A stretch of 49,432 bases of DNA from Planctomycetaceae bacterium (GCA_029243145.1 JAQWSQ010000165.1:1-49432); one strand, 5' to 3'. Counted from the stretch's first letter, positions 17,344 to 26,905 are shown. Made by a program: numbers and translations. Notes: generated from the sequence alone by a model not told the origin.

Positions 17344-17512
17344 ATCGACTTAGTCTTGGTTTGCGAAACGGTTCTGACTTTTTGTGTTTTTTGTGGCGAG
17401 ACTTAGCAGTTCAGCTTGCTCTCGCAAGCGGCTCAAAATGAAGCTTCCTTCTGTATTCACTTTTCTTGTCAACTCGCTTGGCGAATGATGTCTCGTCTGT
17501 CACAGTATTGAT

Positions 17513-18655
17513 ATGTCAGCACCGTCTCGCATCTATCTCGACCACAACGCCACGACGCCTCCCTTCCCAGAGGTGATCGATCTTGTTGCCGAAACTTACA
17601 AAATAGCTTATGCCAATCCCGGCAGTCGTCACGCGGGAGGACGACAAGCTCGCAGAGTTTTGGAAGCAGCACGCGAATCGATGGCCGAACGACTCGGTTG
17701 TTTACCCGAAGAAATTATTTTCACCAGCGGCGGGACCGAATCCACGAACCTTGCACTCCGTGGGCTCGCTTACGGCAAGCCGGGCAAAATCCTGATGACT
17801 CCCGGCGATCACCCTGCTTCGCGAAAAACGTGTGAGGACTTACGCTCTCGCGGCTGGCCAATTTGTGAGATTCCGGTGACCAATAACGGACTCATCGACC
17901 GGGAGAAGCTCGCCGATCTGCCGTGGGAGGAGATTCGTCTGGCGTGTGTGTTGCTGGCCCACAATGAAACCGGTGTCGTCCAGAACCTTGGCAAACTCGG
18001 CAAGTTGTGTGTGCAGCACGATGTTCCCTTGCATGTGGATGCGGTTCAGGCCGTCGGTCGCATTCAGATCAATTTTCAAAATATGCGTGTGATGACGTTG
18101 AGTCTCGCTGCTCACAAATTCGGAGGTCCGCGAGGAGTCGGAGCCTTGCTCGTCCGTCAGGGGCTCAAGATGCAGTCCGTCGTGACGGGCGGATTTCAAG
18201 AGCAGGGGAAGCGGCCGGGGACCGAGCCGACGGCATTGATTGCCGGCATGGCTCGTGCATTGGAAGTTTGTATCGATGATTATGAGACCAGAGTGAAGAC
18301 GTTGTCCGATTTGAGAGATCGACTGCAAGCGGGTCTCACAAAAAAATGTAGTCCCGTGGAGATCAACGGTTCTCTAGAACATCGCCTGCCCAACACTTTG
18401 AATATTTCGTTTCCCGGTCTCGATGGAGAGGCGTTATTGGTGGCTCTTGATCTTGCCGGTATTGCCTGCTCGCTGGGAAGTACCTGTGCGAGTGGATCTG
18501 CAGAGCCTGCTCCCATTCTGCTCGCGATGAACAAGTCGGAAGACGTTTATTCGTCAGCGGTCCGATTTTCCGTCGGAGTTCAGAACACATTAGCAGAAAT
18601 GGATGATGCAGTTGAACGCATCACTCGCGTGGTGACAAAAATGCGAAATGTTTGA
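17513..18655 (+). CDS. Cysteine desulfurase (NifS/IscS-type)
   Basis: 380 residues of PLP-dependent class V aminotransferase fold. It begins IYLDHNATTP, the standard IscS/NifS opening, followed by SGGTESTNLAL, a PLP-stacking His at residue 100 (GDHPAS), Asp176 in HVDAVQ, and Schiff-base Lys202 in AAHKFGGPRG. The sulfur-accepting loop carries Cys325 in LGSTCASGS. It removes sulfur from cysteine for Fe-S clusters or thio-modified tRNA. The short loop next to the Cys and the 380-aa length match the group I (IscS/NifS) branch. No IscU/SufU scaffold gene is adjacent, so the acceptor is not known from context. Confidence 0.93.
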   Translation: MSAPSRIYLDHNATTPPFPEVIDLVAETYKIAYANPGSRHAGGRQARRVLEAARESMAERLGCLPEEIIFTSGGTESTNLALRGLAYGKPGKILMTPGDHPASRKTCEDLRSRGWPICEIPVTNNGLIDREKLADLPWEEIRLACVLLAHNETGVVQNLGKLGKLCVQHDVPLHVDAVQAVGRIQINFQNMRVMTLSLAAHKFGGPRGVGALLVRQGLKMQSVVTGGFQEQGKRPGTEPTALIAGMARALEVCIDDYETRVKTLSDLRDRLQAGLTKKCSPVEINGSLEHRLPNTLNISFPGLDGEALLVALDLAGIACSLGSTCASGSAEPAPILLAMNKSEDVYSSAVRFSVGVQNTLAEMDDAVERITRVVTKMRNV

Positions 18656-18765
18656 TTGTCAGGTCGGCTAAAAATATGTGAGAAATGAATTTACAGTGTC
18701 GCTATACTAAAACGAGAGACTAAAAGGGTTTGCTTTCGAAAATACTGAATCAATAAGGGGCATTC

Positions 18766-20055
18766 ATGTCACAAAATATCACACGTCGCGATGCTCTCAA
18801 AACAACGGCAGCCGCTGCGGGATCCGCCATGTGGTTTGCCACGAATTCCCGATCCGCCCGTGCTGAAAAGTCGGCCAATGAAAAGCTGAATGTGGTCTGT
18901 ATCGGAGTGGGTGGTCGCGGGGCCGCCAACGTGGGTGGCGTCAAAGGTGAGAATATTGTCGGGTTCTGTGATGTTGATACCTCTCGTGCGGGTAAGACGT
19001 TGGAACAATATCCCGGTGTGAAATTATACACCGACTTCCGCAAGATGCTCGACGAGATGGAGAACGAGATTGATGGCGTGGTCATCAGTACGCCCGACCA
19101 CACACATTTCCATCCCGCCATGATGGCCATGGACATGGGCAAGCACGTCTATTGCGAAAAACCGATGGCCCATAGCGTGTGGGAAATTCGCGAGATGACC
19201 AAGAAGGCCAAAGAGAAGGGGGTCGCCACTCAACTCGGTGTACAGCGACATACGCTCAACAACATTCATCAAAGCGTCGATATCATTAAAGCCGGAGCCA
19301 TTGGCAAAGTGACCGATGTTTATTCGTGGATCGGAGGTAGTCGTGGCATGCCTCCTGTTCCGAAAGATTCCCCCAAAGTTCCCGCAACTCTCGATTGGGA
19401 TTTATGGGTCGGGCCAGCACCGATGAGAGATTATCATCCCACCATCTGTCCATACGGCTGGAGGTTTTGGTGGGATTATGGCACGGGTGAAACCGGGAAC
19501 TTTGGATGCCATATTCTCGACATTCCATTCTGGGCACTCGATCTCAAATACCCGACGACTGTTTCTGCGGAATCGGCGACCGTCCACGATTTGACGACTC
19601 CCAAATCGATGTCAACCAAGTTCTATTTTGCAGAACAGGATGTCAATTTACATTGGGGTCATTCAGCGACCGGTCCCGATATTCTGAAAGAGAAAGGTCT
19701 TTCCGCGAAAGGGATGAATACCGTCTTCGTCGGGACAGAAGGAATCCTCGTCACAGGATTCGGCAACTACAAACTTTATCCAGAAGAGAAGTTCGAGAAC
19801 TTCAAAGCCGCCGAGACAATTCCGAAATCTCCCGGCTTCCACAAGGAATGGATCAATGCCTGTAAGGGTGATGCCCCCGCAACTTGTGAGTTTGGTTATT
19901 CTGGTCCACTGTCAGAAACCGTTTTGTTGGGCAATGTTGCGTTCCGTGCTGGTGGAAAAGAATTTGAATGGAACGCTGAGAAACTCAAAGCCATCGGTAA
20001 CGCTGCCGCCGCTGCTCAAATAGTTCCCGAGTTCCGTAAGGGCTGGGAAATTTAA
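18766..20055 (+). CDS. Tat-exported Gfo/Idh/MocA family oxidoreductase
   Basis: 429 residues starting TRRDALKTTAAAAGSAMWF, a twin-arginine signal with a likely cleavage near the AAxSRSARA stretch. The mature protein has the NAD(P)-binding GVGGRGAANV loop, DGVVISTPDHTH, and YCEKPMAHS holding the conserved Lys of this family. The second domain includes the WDYGTGETGNFGCH segment typical of planctomycete secreted members. These enzymes oxidise or reduce sugars and glycosides, and exported versions are greatly expanded in planctomycetes. A Shine-Dalgarno sequence (aaggggc) precedes the start. It converges with the FG-GAP gene with 5 bp between the stops, so the two transcripts share a termination region. 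Confidence 0.92.
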   Translation: MSQNITRRDALKTTAAAAGSAMWFATNSRSARAEKSANEKLNVVCIGVGGRGAANVGGVKGENIVGFCDVDTSRAGKTLEQYPGVKLYTDFRKMLDEMENEIDGVVISTPDHTHFHPAMMAMDMGKHVYCEKPMAHSVWEIREMTKKAKEKGVATQLGVQRHTLNNIHQSVDIIKAGAIGKVTDVYSWIGGSRGMPPVPKDSPKVPATLDWDLWVGPAPMRDYHPTICPYGWRFWWDYGTGETGNFGCHILDIPFWALDLKYPTTVSAESATVHDLTTPKSMSTKFYFAEQDVNLHWGHSATGPDILKEKGLSAKGMNTVFVGTEGILVTGFGNYKLYPEEKFENFKAAETIPKSPGFHKEWINACKGDAPATCEFGYSGPLSETVLLGNVAFRAGGKEFEWNAEKLKAIGNAAAAAQIVPEFRKGWEI

Positions 20056-20060
20056 TGAGT

Positions 20061-21248
20061 TCACCGCGTCGGGTTTTCGTACCAGATGACGCCGAGATTA
20101 GTTCGTTCTTCGCAGGTGACGACATCCAGATCACCATCGTGATCGAGGTCGAGTAACTGTATCAGATCGAACTTGATCCCTTCCGGTCCTGAGACTTCGT
20201 GGCGTTTCCAGTTTCTCGGATCGCCGGTTGATTCCAGCCAGGCAACACCCGAGAGCTTTCCGTTCGCGTTTTCGCACGAATAGATCAGATCGAATTTGCC
20301 ATCGAGATTGACGTCCATCCAGCGGACTGACTTCATCGTGCCGGTGTTTTTAGCAGCGGGAATCGCGGATTGATTCCAAGCGTGCAGTTGGTCGCCACGC
20401 GAGAACCCGAGTAGATCGTTGTCTTTAGTGGACACGATGATTTCCCAGCCGGGAGGCGGGACATTGCGGTGATCAAGAAACATGACTTCGTGACCAGTAC
20501 CACCAATACGGTGGATGAGCCATTCTTCCATCGCCTTCTCGTGTCCTGGGTGTTCGAGCAGTACGAGGCCGCGAGTTGGTCCTTTGCGGTCGGTGAGTAA
20601 CACATCGTCCTGTCCATCACCGGTCAAATCGACTTTCATCAGTGACATGATCCAACCGGCATCATACAACGGGTGCCAGATCCAGTCTCTCAGTTTACGA
20701 GGATCGCTGGGTGATTCGAGCCAGCCGACGACGGCGTTCGGTTGTTTTGATCCGAGAATGAGATCGATACCGTTCTTACCATCGATATCCATCGGCAAGC
20801 AGAACATCCAGCGTGTTTTCTTCTTGGTCGCCGGAAACGCGGCGGTTGACCACTTGTCGGGATTCAGATAGTCATCGGCGTTTTTAGGAGCCCAATGAAC
20901 AAAAACTGTCTGCGTCGATCCTTCACACGAACTGACAACATCGACGACACCATCACCATCAAGATCGGCGAAGACCGCATCTTCGGGGCTTTTGACATTA
21001 CCGACTGTGACAGCCGGCCACTGTTCTTTTACCTTCTCGGGGCCAGGGTTGAGATAGACTCGTACCTTGCCTCCTTCTTCCCAACCGGTGGTCAGGTCGG
21101 GGTGGCCATCACTATTCACATCGGCGACGCGAACACCATCGGCTCCACGAGAAGAATCGTCGACGGTGTGCCGAGTCCACGGTTTTTCGGCGAAGGCTGT
21201 TTGCGAGACAAATAACCACGGCAATAGCAGCAGCAGAGATCGAGACAT
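20061..21248 (-). CDS. Secreted FG-GAP/VCBS repeat protein
   Basis: 395 residues with a Sec signal peptide (SRSLLLLLPWLFVSQTAFAE). The mature part consists of repeated DxNxDGxxD calcium-binding loops: DVNSDGHPDL, DLDGDGVVDV, DIDGKNGIDL, DLTGDGQDDV, DVNLDGKFDL and DLDHDGDLDV, spaced as in a beta-propeller of FG-GAP/VCBS repeats. Such proteins bind calcium and usually serve adhesion or substrate binding on the surface, and they are abundant in planctomycetes. The start lies 9 bp after the stop of the 68-aa partner of the zeta-type kinase, so it may be co-transcribed with that pair. Confidence 0.88.
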   Translation of the reverse strand: MSRSLLLLLPWLFVSQTAFAEKPWTRHTVDDSSRGADGVRVADVNSDGHPDLTTGWEEGGKVRVYLNPGPEKVKEQWPAVTVGNVKSPEDAVFADLDGDGVVDVVSSCEGSTQTVFVHWAPKNADDYLNPDKWSTAAFPATKKKTRWMFCLPMDIDGKNGIDLILGSKQPNAVVGWLESPSDPRKLRDWIWHPLYDAGWIMSLMKVDLTGDGQDDVLLTDRKGPTRGLVLLEHPGHEKAMEEWLIHRIGGTGHEVMFLDHRNVPPPGWEIIVSTKDNDLLGFSRGDQLHAWNQSAIPAAKNTGTMKSVRWMDVNLDGKFDLIYSCENANGKLSGVAWLESTGDPRNWKRHEVSGPEGIKFDLIQLLDLDHDGDLDVVTCEERTNLGVIWYENPTR

Positions 21249-21257
21249 AGTGAGCGT

Positions 21258-21464
21258 TTATTCTGAAGGAGAAGTGTTGGCCGCTTTCTCATCTTCAGTT
21301 TGCAGGTCGAAGGGGGAAATTTCCACGACTTTCCCGTCTTCCCAAGAGATCATGGGGATGTTGTAGGCTCGGTGGAGTCGAATCGCGGAGTCTTGAGCTT
21401 TGCGCATGGCGGTGAGAACCGTTTGGCTTTCTTTGGAACACGCGGGTTGGTTTTTCTCAATCAT
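21258..21464 (-). CDS. Small partner protein of zeta-type kinase (possible antitoxin)
   Basis: 68 residues. The start codon (21462-21464) overlaps the last 8 bp of the zeta-type kinase gene, so the two are translationally coupled. The sequence has a helical N-terminal part (TVLTAMRKAQDSAIRLHRA) and then a short beta-like YNIPMISWEDGKVVEISP. I do not recognise a named family, but small proteins ending in a W.DGKVV.I.P-type stretch are often encoded next to stand-alone zeta-like kinases. An antitoxin role is inferred from position and size only. In this pair the kinase is upstream, the reverse of the classical epsilon-zeta order. Confidence 0.6.
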   Translation of the reverse strand: MIEKNQPACSKESQTVLTAMRKAQDSAIRLHRAYNIPMISWEDGKVVEISPFDLQTEDEKAANTSPSE

Positions 21465-22050
21465 ATTCGATTCCCTGAGTCAAAGTATTCCATACTTCAG
21501 GCACATGGACCTTCGCTTCTTGATAAGCTACTTTCTCTGCGATCAGTTCAACTGATGATGGTTGTGTATTATCAAGAAATCTCCATTGATCGGCAAGATG
21601 ACTATATTCATTAACAAAAATATTCAAACATCGATTGTAGCGTCGAAGAATCGTTTTCTCAGGAATGTCATGCGCACCGTGCTTTTGTCGCTGATTAACT
21701 CGATCAACACAGATTTGTACGTTCCGGACCCAAATGAAATTAATATTCACTTGATATCCATATTCTTCCTGTGACTTTCGAAACAGCTTCAGCCAGCTTC
21801 TTCCAGACAGGGTTGTCTCGATTGCAAAACTGCGTCCACTCTCCATCAACTCGTACAGTCTTTGCAGCATAATCTTACCCGCTTCGACGGCAACTCCTTC
21901 GGGAGAATAACCCGATAAACCTTCGGCGATCTTATCCGCATTGACGAATTCGTTGATACCGAGAGTATCACGCAGGAGATGAGGAGCGAGAGTTGATTTT
22001 CCTGCTCCGTTGGGACCGGCAAGAACGATTAACTGTGGCGGTGTTAGCAT
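21457..22050 (-). CDS. Zeta-toxin-like P-loop kinase
   Basis: 197 residues. Walker A is AGPNGAGKST (Lys18), followed by FVNADKIAEGLSG and then FAIETTLSGRSW, the substrate-loop pattern of the zeta toxin / AAA_33 kinase group, with IWVRNVQICVDRVNQRQKHGAHDIP as the LID region carrying arginines. Zeta toxins phosphorylate UDP-N-acetylglucosamine and block wall synthesis, and chromosomal relatives may have other substrates. The normal epsilon antitoxin is absent, and a 68-aa protein overlaps the 3' end instead. The gene is in a minus-strand run behind the DUF1501 gene and a small membrane protein, which is an unusual place for a toxin-antitoxin pair. Confidence 0.82.
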   Translation of the reverse strand: MLTPPQLIVLAGPNGAGKSTLAPHLLRDTLGINEFVNADKIAEGLSGYSPEGVAVEAGKIMLQRLYELMESGRSFAIETTLSGRSWLKLFRKSQEEYGYQVNINFIWVRNVQICVDRVNQRQKHGAHDIPEKTILRRYNRCLNIFVNEYSHLADQWRFLDNTQPSSVELIAEKVAYQEAKVHVPEVWNTLTQGIEYD

Positions 22051-22111
22051 CTTTCAATTATTGATTACTCCTATCCCGAAGTCGAGAGCAATTGTCTCTC
22101 TAAGATCTTCT

Positions 22112-22522
22112 TCAAATGCTCGGCTTGCTCGCTAGATTCTCATTCGGTGTTTTTGCTTTTAGAAAATATAACATCACGCCGAGATAGAGCCCAATCCAGA
22201 GCATCCGGTAGACGTGCCATTGGCAATTCAAGCACACTTCGCCAAATGGAGGGGCCGAGGTCGATAAATCCCTGCGAGGGACCGTTGCCAAAAATATTAC
22301 GATCAAAATCGAGACGACCGATAGGAACTTGAGTGCATAGATTTCCAATTGACCAACAGAATACTTATTCCACAACGTAATGTTCAGAATGATCCACAAT
22401 AATGAAATTAGAATGTCGCACAGGTAAAAGGTGATCCCGTACATTCCAGTACCAGCCGAGATGGATGCAACAAACCGAAGTGTGCAGAACACAAGTAAGT
22501 CGGTTCTAGCCAATATGTCTCT
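22112..22522 (-). CDS. Hypothetical four-helix membrane protein
   Basis: From the ATG at 22522 (Met of MRDILARTD) this is 136 residues. A ggagag sequence precedes it at a suitable distance. A TTG at 22555, just after the DUF1501 stop, would add 11 residues. There are four hydrophobic segments: one from about residue 8 to 20, a second near TFYLCDILISLLWIILN, a third at LSVVSILIVIFLA, and a last at LWIGLYLGVMLYFL. The loop before the last helix carries two cysteines (VCLNCQWH, a CxxC-like pair). I do not recognise a family. Its base composition is AT-richer than the flanking genes, and it may have entered together with the zeta pair. Confidence 0.55.
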   Translation of the reverse strand, partial: RDILARTDLLVFCTLRFVASISAGTGMYGITFYLCDILISLLWIILNITLWNKYSVGQLEIYALKFLSVVSILIVIFLATVPRRDLSTSAPPFGEVCLNCQWHVYRMLWIGLYLGVMLYFLKAKTPNENLASKPSI

Positions 22523-22555
22523 CATTTGAACCTGCTCTCCACTCGGTTCTTGCAA

Positions 22556-24025
22556 CTATCCGATCAATTCGTGAATCGGTTCGACGTGTTCGACGCCGAC
22601 CAGTTTTTGATCCAAGCCGCCGTAGAAGTAACTCAGGCGGTTCGGGTCAAAACCGAGTTGGTTCAGGATGGTGGCGTGCAGATGTTTGATATGGAACGGA
22701 CGTTCCACCGCTGCCGCCCCGAGTTCATCGGTGGCACCGACACTTTGACCACCTTTGATGCCTCCACCCGCCATCCACATGGTGAAGCCGTAAGAATTGT
22801 GATCGCGTCCGGTTCCTTTGTCGTATTCGGCGGTTGGTTGTCGTCCGAATTCACCACCCCAGATGATGAGTGTTTCATCAAACAGATCACGTTCTTTCAG
22901 ATCCTGAATCAATGCGGCAATGGGTTGATCGGTATTGAAGGCGTGGTAATTGTGATTCTTTTCGAGGTCGCCGTGAGCGTCCCAGTTGTTGTCGTTATGA
23001 TGCCCGCCCGAGTACAACTGGACGAAGCGAACGCCCCGTTCGATCAAGCGACGAGACAGCAAACAACGGCGTCCGAAGTCGAGCGTCCGTTCGTTGTTGA
23101 GCCCATATTTGTCCTGCGTCTGTTGTGTCTCTTGCGCAATATCGACTGCTTCCGGCGCGTGCTGCTGCATTTTATAGGCAAGTTCGTAACTTGAGATACG
23201 CGCGGCGAGGTTGCTGTTGTCGATCCGCTGTTTCATGTGCTCGGTGTTGGCGGCATTGAGCGTGTCGAGCAGTTGTCGTTGCATCGGTTTGCTGATGTTC
23301 TTGGGGAGATTCAGATTGAGGATCGGATCACCCTTGGGACGCATTAATGTCCCTTGGTACGTGGCCGGCATATAGCCGCTCGACCAGTTTTTGGCTCCCG
23401 AGATGGGTCCACCGGTCGGATCGAGCATGACAACGAAACCGGGCAGGTTTTCGTTGACGCTGCCGAGACCGTAATTGATCCACGAACCAAGAGCCGGAGA
23501 ACCGGAGAGAATTTTCCCGGAGTTCATTTGCAGCATGGCCGACCCGTGAATCGGTGAGTCGGCCGTCATCGATTTCAGGAAGGCGATATCGTCAACGTGA
23601 TTGGCGAGATGTGGAAAGAGTTCTGAAACGTGTTGTCCCGATTCGCCGTATTGTTTGAACTTCCATTTTGGTCCGACCACTCGACCCTGGCTTTTCTCTC
23701 CACCGCGACCTTTGGTCTTCACATCAATGGTTTGGCCGTCCAGGTCGTACAGTTTTGGCTTATAGTCGAACGTATCGACATGACTCGGCCCGCCATACAT
23801 GAATAAGAAGATCACGTTCTTCGCTTTGGGGGCAAAGTGCGGTGCTTTCGGTGCTAGCGGATTGGTGTACTCCGATTTGCCGTCGGCGGCCATCGTCTGA
23901 TTGTCCAGAAAGCCGTCTTGCGACAGCAGGCTGGTCAGAGCGAGCCCCGTGAAACCCGCGCCGGATTCCCACAGGAACTCTCGGCGTGTGCGTCCGCAAA
24001 ATTGATTCGGGTTGTGTTGTGACAT
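22556..24025 (-). CDS. DUF1501 domain protein, Tat-exported (sulfatase-like fold)
   Basis: 489 residues. The N-terminus has TRREFLWESGAGFTGLALTS, a twin-arginine signal. The body has the DUF1501 blocks: NVIFLFMYGGPSHVDTFDYKP, then QLNSGK-like and GSWINYGLGS..NLPGFVV, RRLIERGVRFVQLYSGG, and IIWGGEFGRQPTAE...GRDHN. This family is related to the alkaline-phosphatase/sulfatase superfamily and is almost restricted to planctomycetes and relatives, where it is nearly always encoded next to DUF1549/DUF1553 cytochrome proteins. The biochemical function is not established. Here it follows such a gene by 12 bp, so the two are surely co-transcribed and probably form one periplasmic system. Confidence 0.93.
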   Translation of the reverse strand: MSQHNPNQFCGRTRREFLWESGAGFTGLALTSLLSQDGFLDNQTMAADGKSEYTNPLAPKAPHFAPKAKNVIFLFMYGGPSHVDTFDYKPKLYDLDGQTIDVKTKGRGGEKSQGRVVGPKWKFKQYGESGQHVSELFPHLANHVDDIAFLKSMTADSPIHGSAMLQMNSGKILSGSPALGSWINYGLGSVNENLPGFVVMLDPTGGPISGAKNWSSGYMPATYQGTLMRPKGDPILNLNLPKNISKPMQRQLLDTLNAANTEHMKQRIDNSNLAARISSYELAYKMQQHAPEAVDIAQETQQTQDKYGLNNERTLDFGRRCLLSRRLIERGVRFVQLYSGGHHNDNNWDAHGDLEKNHNYHAFNTDQPIAALIQDLKERDLFDETLIIWGGEFGRQPTAEYDKGTGRDHNSYGFTMWMAGGGIKGGQSVGATDELGAAAVERPFHIKHLHATILNQLGFDPNRLSYFYGGLDQKLVGVEHVEPIHELIG

Positions 24026-24037
24026 ATTAATATGACC

Positions 24038-26905
24038 TCAGTCGAGATACATGAATTCGTTCAAATTAACGATCATCAAGGAGTACAGGTCGAGAGCCTG
24101 TTCATCATTGAGACCATGTTCGGATTTCAACGATTTGACCAACTTGCGACCTCGTTCGAGGTCACCTTCGGTGGCCGGTCGCTGGCAGGCAAGCCAGATC
24201 GAATGACGTATCTGGGCATCCAGATTATCGGGGTGATCGCGTTGTAATCGGTCCGCGAGAACAAGCGCTCGTTCGTGGACAAACTCGCTGTTCAGCATGC
24301 CGAGTGCCTGTGTGGGTTGCACGGTGCTGAATCGATCCGCGCAACTGCTGTCTGTTTCGCAAAAATCAAACTCTGCCAGAAACGGCGTGATCAACGATCT
24401 CTTAATGTGAATGTAAACCGAGCGTCGGGCGCGTTCTTCAGGAGACGAATCGCCCCAACCCGAACCAGGTTGCGATTGTCCCGCCAAAATCGCTGCGGGA
24501 ATGATGGGATAGATACCGGGGCCGTACATTTTGACGTTGAGTTCACCCGTCGCGGCATACAGCGAGTCGCGAATTTCCTCGGCGTTGAGACGCCGCATGT
24601 CGTGTTTCCAAAACTGATCGTTGGTCGGGTCGATAGCATAAGCGTCAGGATTCGGAGTGGACGACTGTTGCCAGGTGTTGGACATCAAAATCATTTTCTG
24701 GACACGTTTGATGGTCCAGCCATGATCCATGAAGTCGGAAGCGAGCCAGTCGAGCAATTTGGGGTGAGTCGGAGCGGAACCCAAGAGACCAAAATTGTTG
24801 GAAGAGCGGACGATACCGCGACCAAATTGGTGTTGCCAGATGCGATTGACGATCACCCGAGCGGTCATTTTGTTGTCAGGCGAAGTCATCCAGTCCGCCA
24901 GTGCGCGGCGGCGTCCTGATGTGTTCGAGGATGTTTTTTCAATGTAGGGTTTTATTGAGGTGAGTAACACGGGGAATGATGGCGTCACTTTGTCTCCCAC
25001 CAAACGAGGATTCCCGCGATTCATAATGTGCATCTCGGGAGGCTCAGAGACTTCCGTTACAGCGAGTGCATAATCAGAGGGGATTTTCTTGCCGAAGAGC
25101 TGATTCATTTCTTTCTTAAGATCGTTGTAGTGTTTGAAGCGTTTCGGGCCAAGAACTTTGCGACCCGAGATTCGCATCAGCTCCGGCAGCGGTCGTGAAC
25201 TGAGTTCCGAAAGGAGCACATTGTCGGCAGTGGTAGCTGAAAGGTATCGATCTCGAAACTTTGGCCCCGACCAGCGTACTGCGAGACCTTTGCCATGTTG
25301 TCCCTGAAAATATTCGAGACGAATCGCCACGCGTCCGGCTTTCAGTTCAAGCGGTTTCTGATGTGGTTTGCCGACTCCATGAATACCGTCGTATTCAATC
25401 AGCTTTTTACCGTCAATCAGTAGTCGAGCGCCATCATCAGAGTCGAGCCAGAAGGTGTATTTTCCGTCTTCTGGAACAATCAGCTCTCCTTCAAACACAA
25501 ATCCGAAGAAGTCTTCGCGTGTGGCGGGACGAATGTCGAAGTAGGGGGGATCGAGCGACTCCTCCGTCTCGGCTTTGAGGTTATCAAAATCGGGAAGCGT
25601 CTTAAACGTGTCTCGGTAGAAGCGATATTTGAGGTTCGCGAGGTCGGGCTGCTGAACCTCGGCGAGCGAGATTTGTTTGTACTTCTCACGGAACTCATCT
25701 TCAATCGCGCGAACTTTCGCTTGAACCGCATTACGCTGCTCATTCAATTCCTGAACCTTATTTTCATACTCTTGGCGAGCTGCCTCATTTTCAAAGATGG
25801 CTCGTTCAATATTCGGCCCTCCGCCTCGGGCCATTGGGTTAATGCCATTGAAAAACGACGCCATGCTGTAGTAATCGGCTTGAGTGATCGGATCGATCTT
25901 GTGGTCATGACAACGAGCGCAATTGATTGTCAGCGCCAAAAACGCTTGCCCGGTGGTCGAGACGAGGTCATCGAGATTGTCGTAGACGGCGAGTAACCGG
26001 TCGGCAGGTTCGTCGTCCCAGATCCCAAGTCGATAGTACCCGGTGGCGATGATGGAGTCGGGGGTCACTTCATCAATTTCGTCGCCCGCCAGTTGCTCCC
26101 GAACAAATTGATAGTACGGCTTGTCATCGTTGAAGGATCGTATGACATAGTCTCGATAGCGCCAGGCATGTGGTTTCAAGCTGTCACGTTCAAAACTGTT
26201 TGTCTCGGCGTAGCGGACAATATCGAGCCAATGCCGCGCCCAGTGTTCTCCATATCGGGGAGAATCGAGCAGGCGATCAACCACTTTCTCAAATGCGTTT
26301 GAAGATTCGTCGTTGAGAAAGGCTTCGACTTCTGATTGGCTCGGCGGTAAGCCGGTGAGATTGTAAGTGGCTCGACGAATCAATTGAAGCTTTGTGGCCT
26401 GCGGATTGGGTGAGAGGTTGTTCTGCTCCAGACGATCCAGCACGAATGCATCAATGGGGGTCTTGATCCAATCTTGTTGTTTCACTGAGGGAGGCTCAGG
26501 GCGTGCAACATCTTTGAAAGCCCAATGGGATTCCCAATGAGCGCCTTCAGAGATCCATTGTTCCAGAAGTTTGACTTCCTGATCGGTGAGCGGTTTCCCT
26601 TCGGGGGGCATCCGCGTGAATTCGTCATCACTGGTGATACGGGCAATGAGTTCGGATCCAGCCGGCTTTCCTGAAATGATGGCGTGTTCGCCCGATTCGA
26701 GTTCCGATTTGATGCTGGCTTCAGTATCGACGCGCAAACCCGATTCCTGTTCGCCCGGCCCGTGACATGAATAACAGCGTTTGGCTAAGAGCGGTCGAAT
26801 TTCGCGACTGTAATCCACCTGAGCCAACGCCGGTGAAACAAACAACAGAACCAGCAGGCTTGTCGTGATCAGTCGAGAATGATTGAGCAGATATTTGAAA
26901 CGCAT
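24038..26905 (-). CDS. Planctomycete cytochrome protein PSCyt1-DUF1549-PA14-DUF1553
   Basis: 955 residues from the ATG at 26905. An upstream in-frame start at 26971 would place 22 residues before a clear Sec signal (HSRLITTSLLVLLFVSPALA), so 26905 is preferred. The order is a PSCyt1 c-type haem motif RCYSCHG (Cys44, Cys47, His48), DUF1549 with DAFVLDRLEQNNLSPNP and a second haem motif CARCHDHKIDP, a PA14-like carbohydrate-binding insert (FVFEGELIVPEDGKYTFWL, SDDGARLLIDGK, YFQGQHGKGLAVRWSGP), and DUF1553 (VNRIWQHQFGRGIV, PTHPKLLDWLA). These proteins are thought to act on complex polysaccharides in the periplasm. The chemistry is unknown. It leads the minus-strand run that includes DUF1501. Confidence 0.93.
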   Translation of the reverse strand: MRFKYLLNHSRLITTSLLVLLFVSPALAQVDYSREIRPLLAKRCYSCHGPGEQESGLRVDTEASIKSELESGEHAIISGKPAGSELIARITSDDEFTRMPPEGKPLTDQEVKLLEQWISEGAHWESHWAFKDVARPEPPSVKQQDWIKTPIDAFVLDRLEQNNLSPNPQATKLQLIRRATYNLTGLPPSQSEVEAFLNDESSNAFEKVVDRLLDSPRYGEHWARHWLDIVRYAETNSFERDSLKPHAWRYRDYVIRSFNDDKPYYQFVREQLAGDEIDEVTPDSIIATGYYRLGIWDDEPADRLLAVYDNLDDLVSTTGQAFLALTINCARCHDHKIDPITQADYYSMASFFNGINPMARGGGPNIERAIFENEAARQEYENKVQELNEQRNAVQAKVRAIEDEFREKYKQISLAEVQQPDLANLKYRFYRDTFKTLPDFDNLKAETEESLDPPYFDIRPATREDFFGFVFEGELIVPEDGKYTFWLDSDDGARLLIDGKKLIEYDGIHGVGKPHQKPLELKAGRVAIRLEYFQGQHGKGLAVRWSGPKFRDRYLSATTADNVLLSELSSRPLPELMRISGRKVLGPKRFKHYNDLKKEMNQLFGKKIPSDYALAVTEVSEPPEMHIMNRGNPRLVGDKVTPSFPVLLTSIKPYIEKTSSNTSGRRRALADWMTSPDNKMTARVIVNRIWQHQFGRGIVRSSNNFGLLGSAPTHPKLLDWLASDFMDHGWTIKRVQKMILMSNTWQQSSTPNPDAYAIDPTNDQFWKHDMRRLNAEEIRDSLYAATGELNVKMYGPGIYPIIPAAILAGQSQPGSGWGDSSPEERARRSVYIHIKRSLITPFLAEFDFCETDSSCADRFSTVQPTQALGMLNSEFVHERALVLADRLQRDHPDNLDAQIRHSIWLACQRPATEGDLERGRKLVKSLKSEHGLNDEQALDLYSLMIVNLNEFMYLD

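Noticed and set aside
22526-23194. 222-codon plus-strand frame opposite DUF1501
   Set aside because: It is the mirror of the DUF1501 coding strand, with no start signal or recognisable motif.
24275-24919. 214-codon frame on the plus strand opposite the PSCyt1 gene
   Set aside because: It lies entirely antisense to a well-supported gene, has no family features, and long antisense frames are common here because of codon composition.
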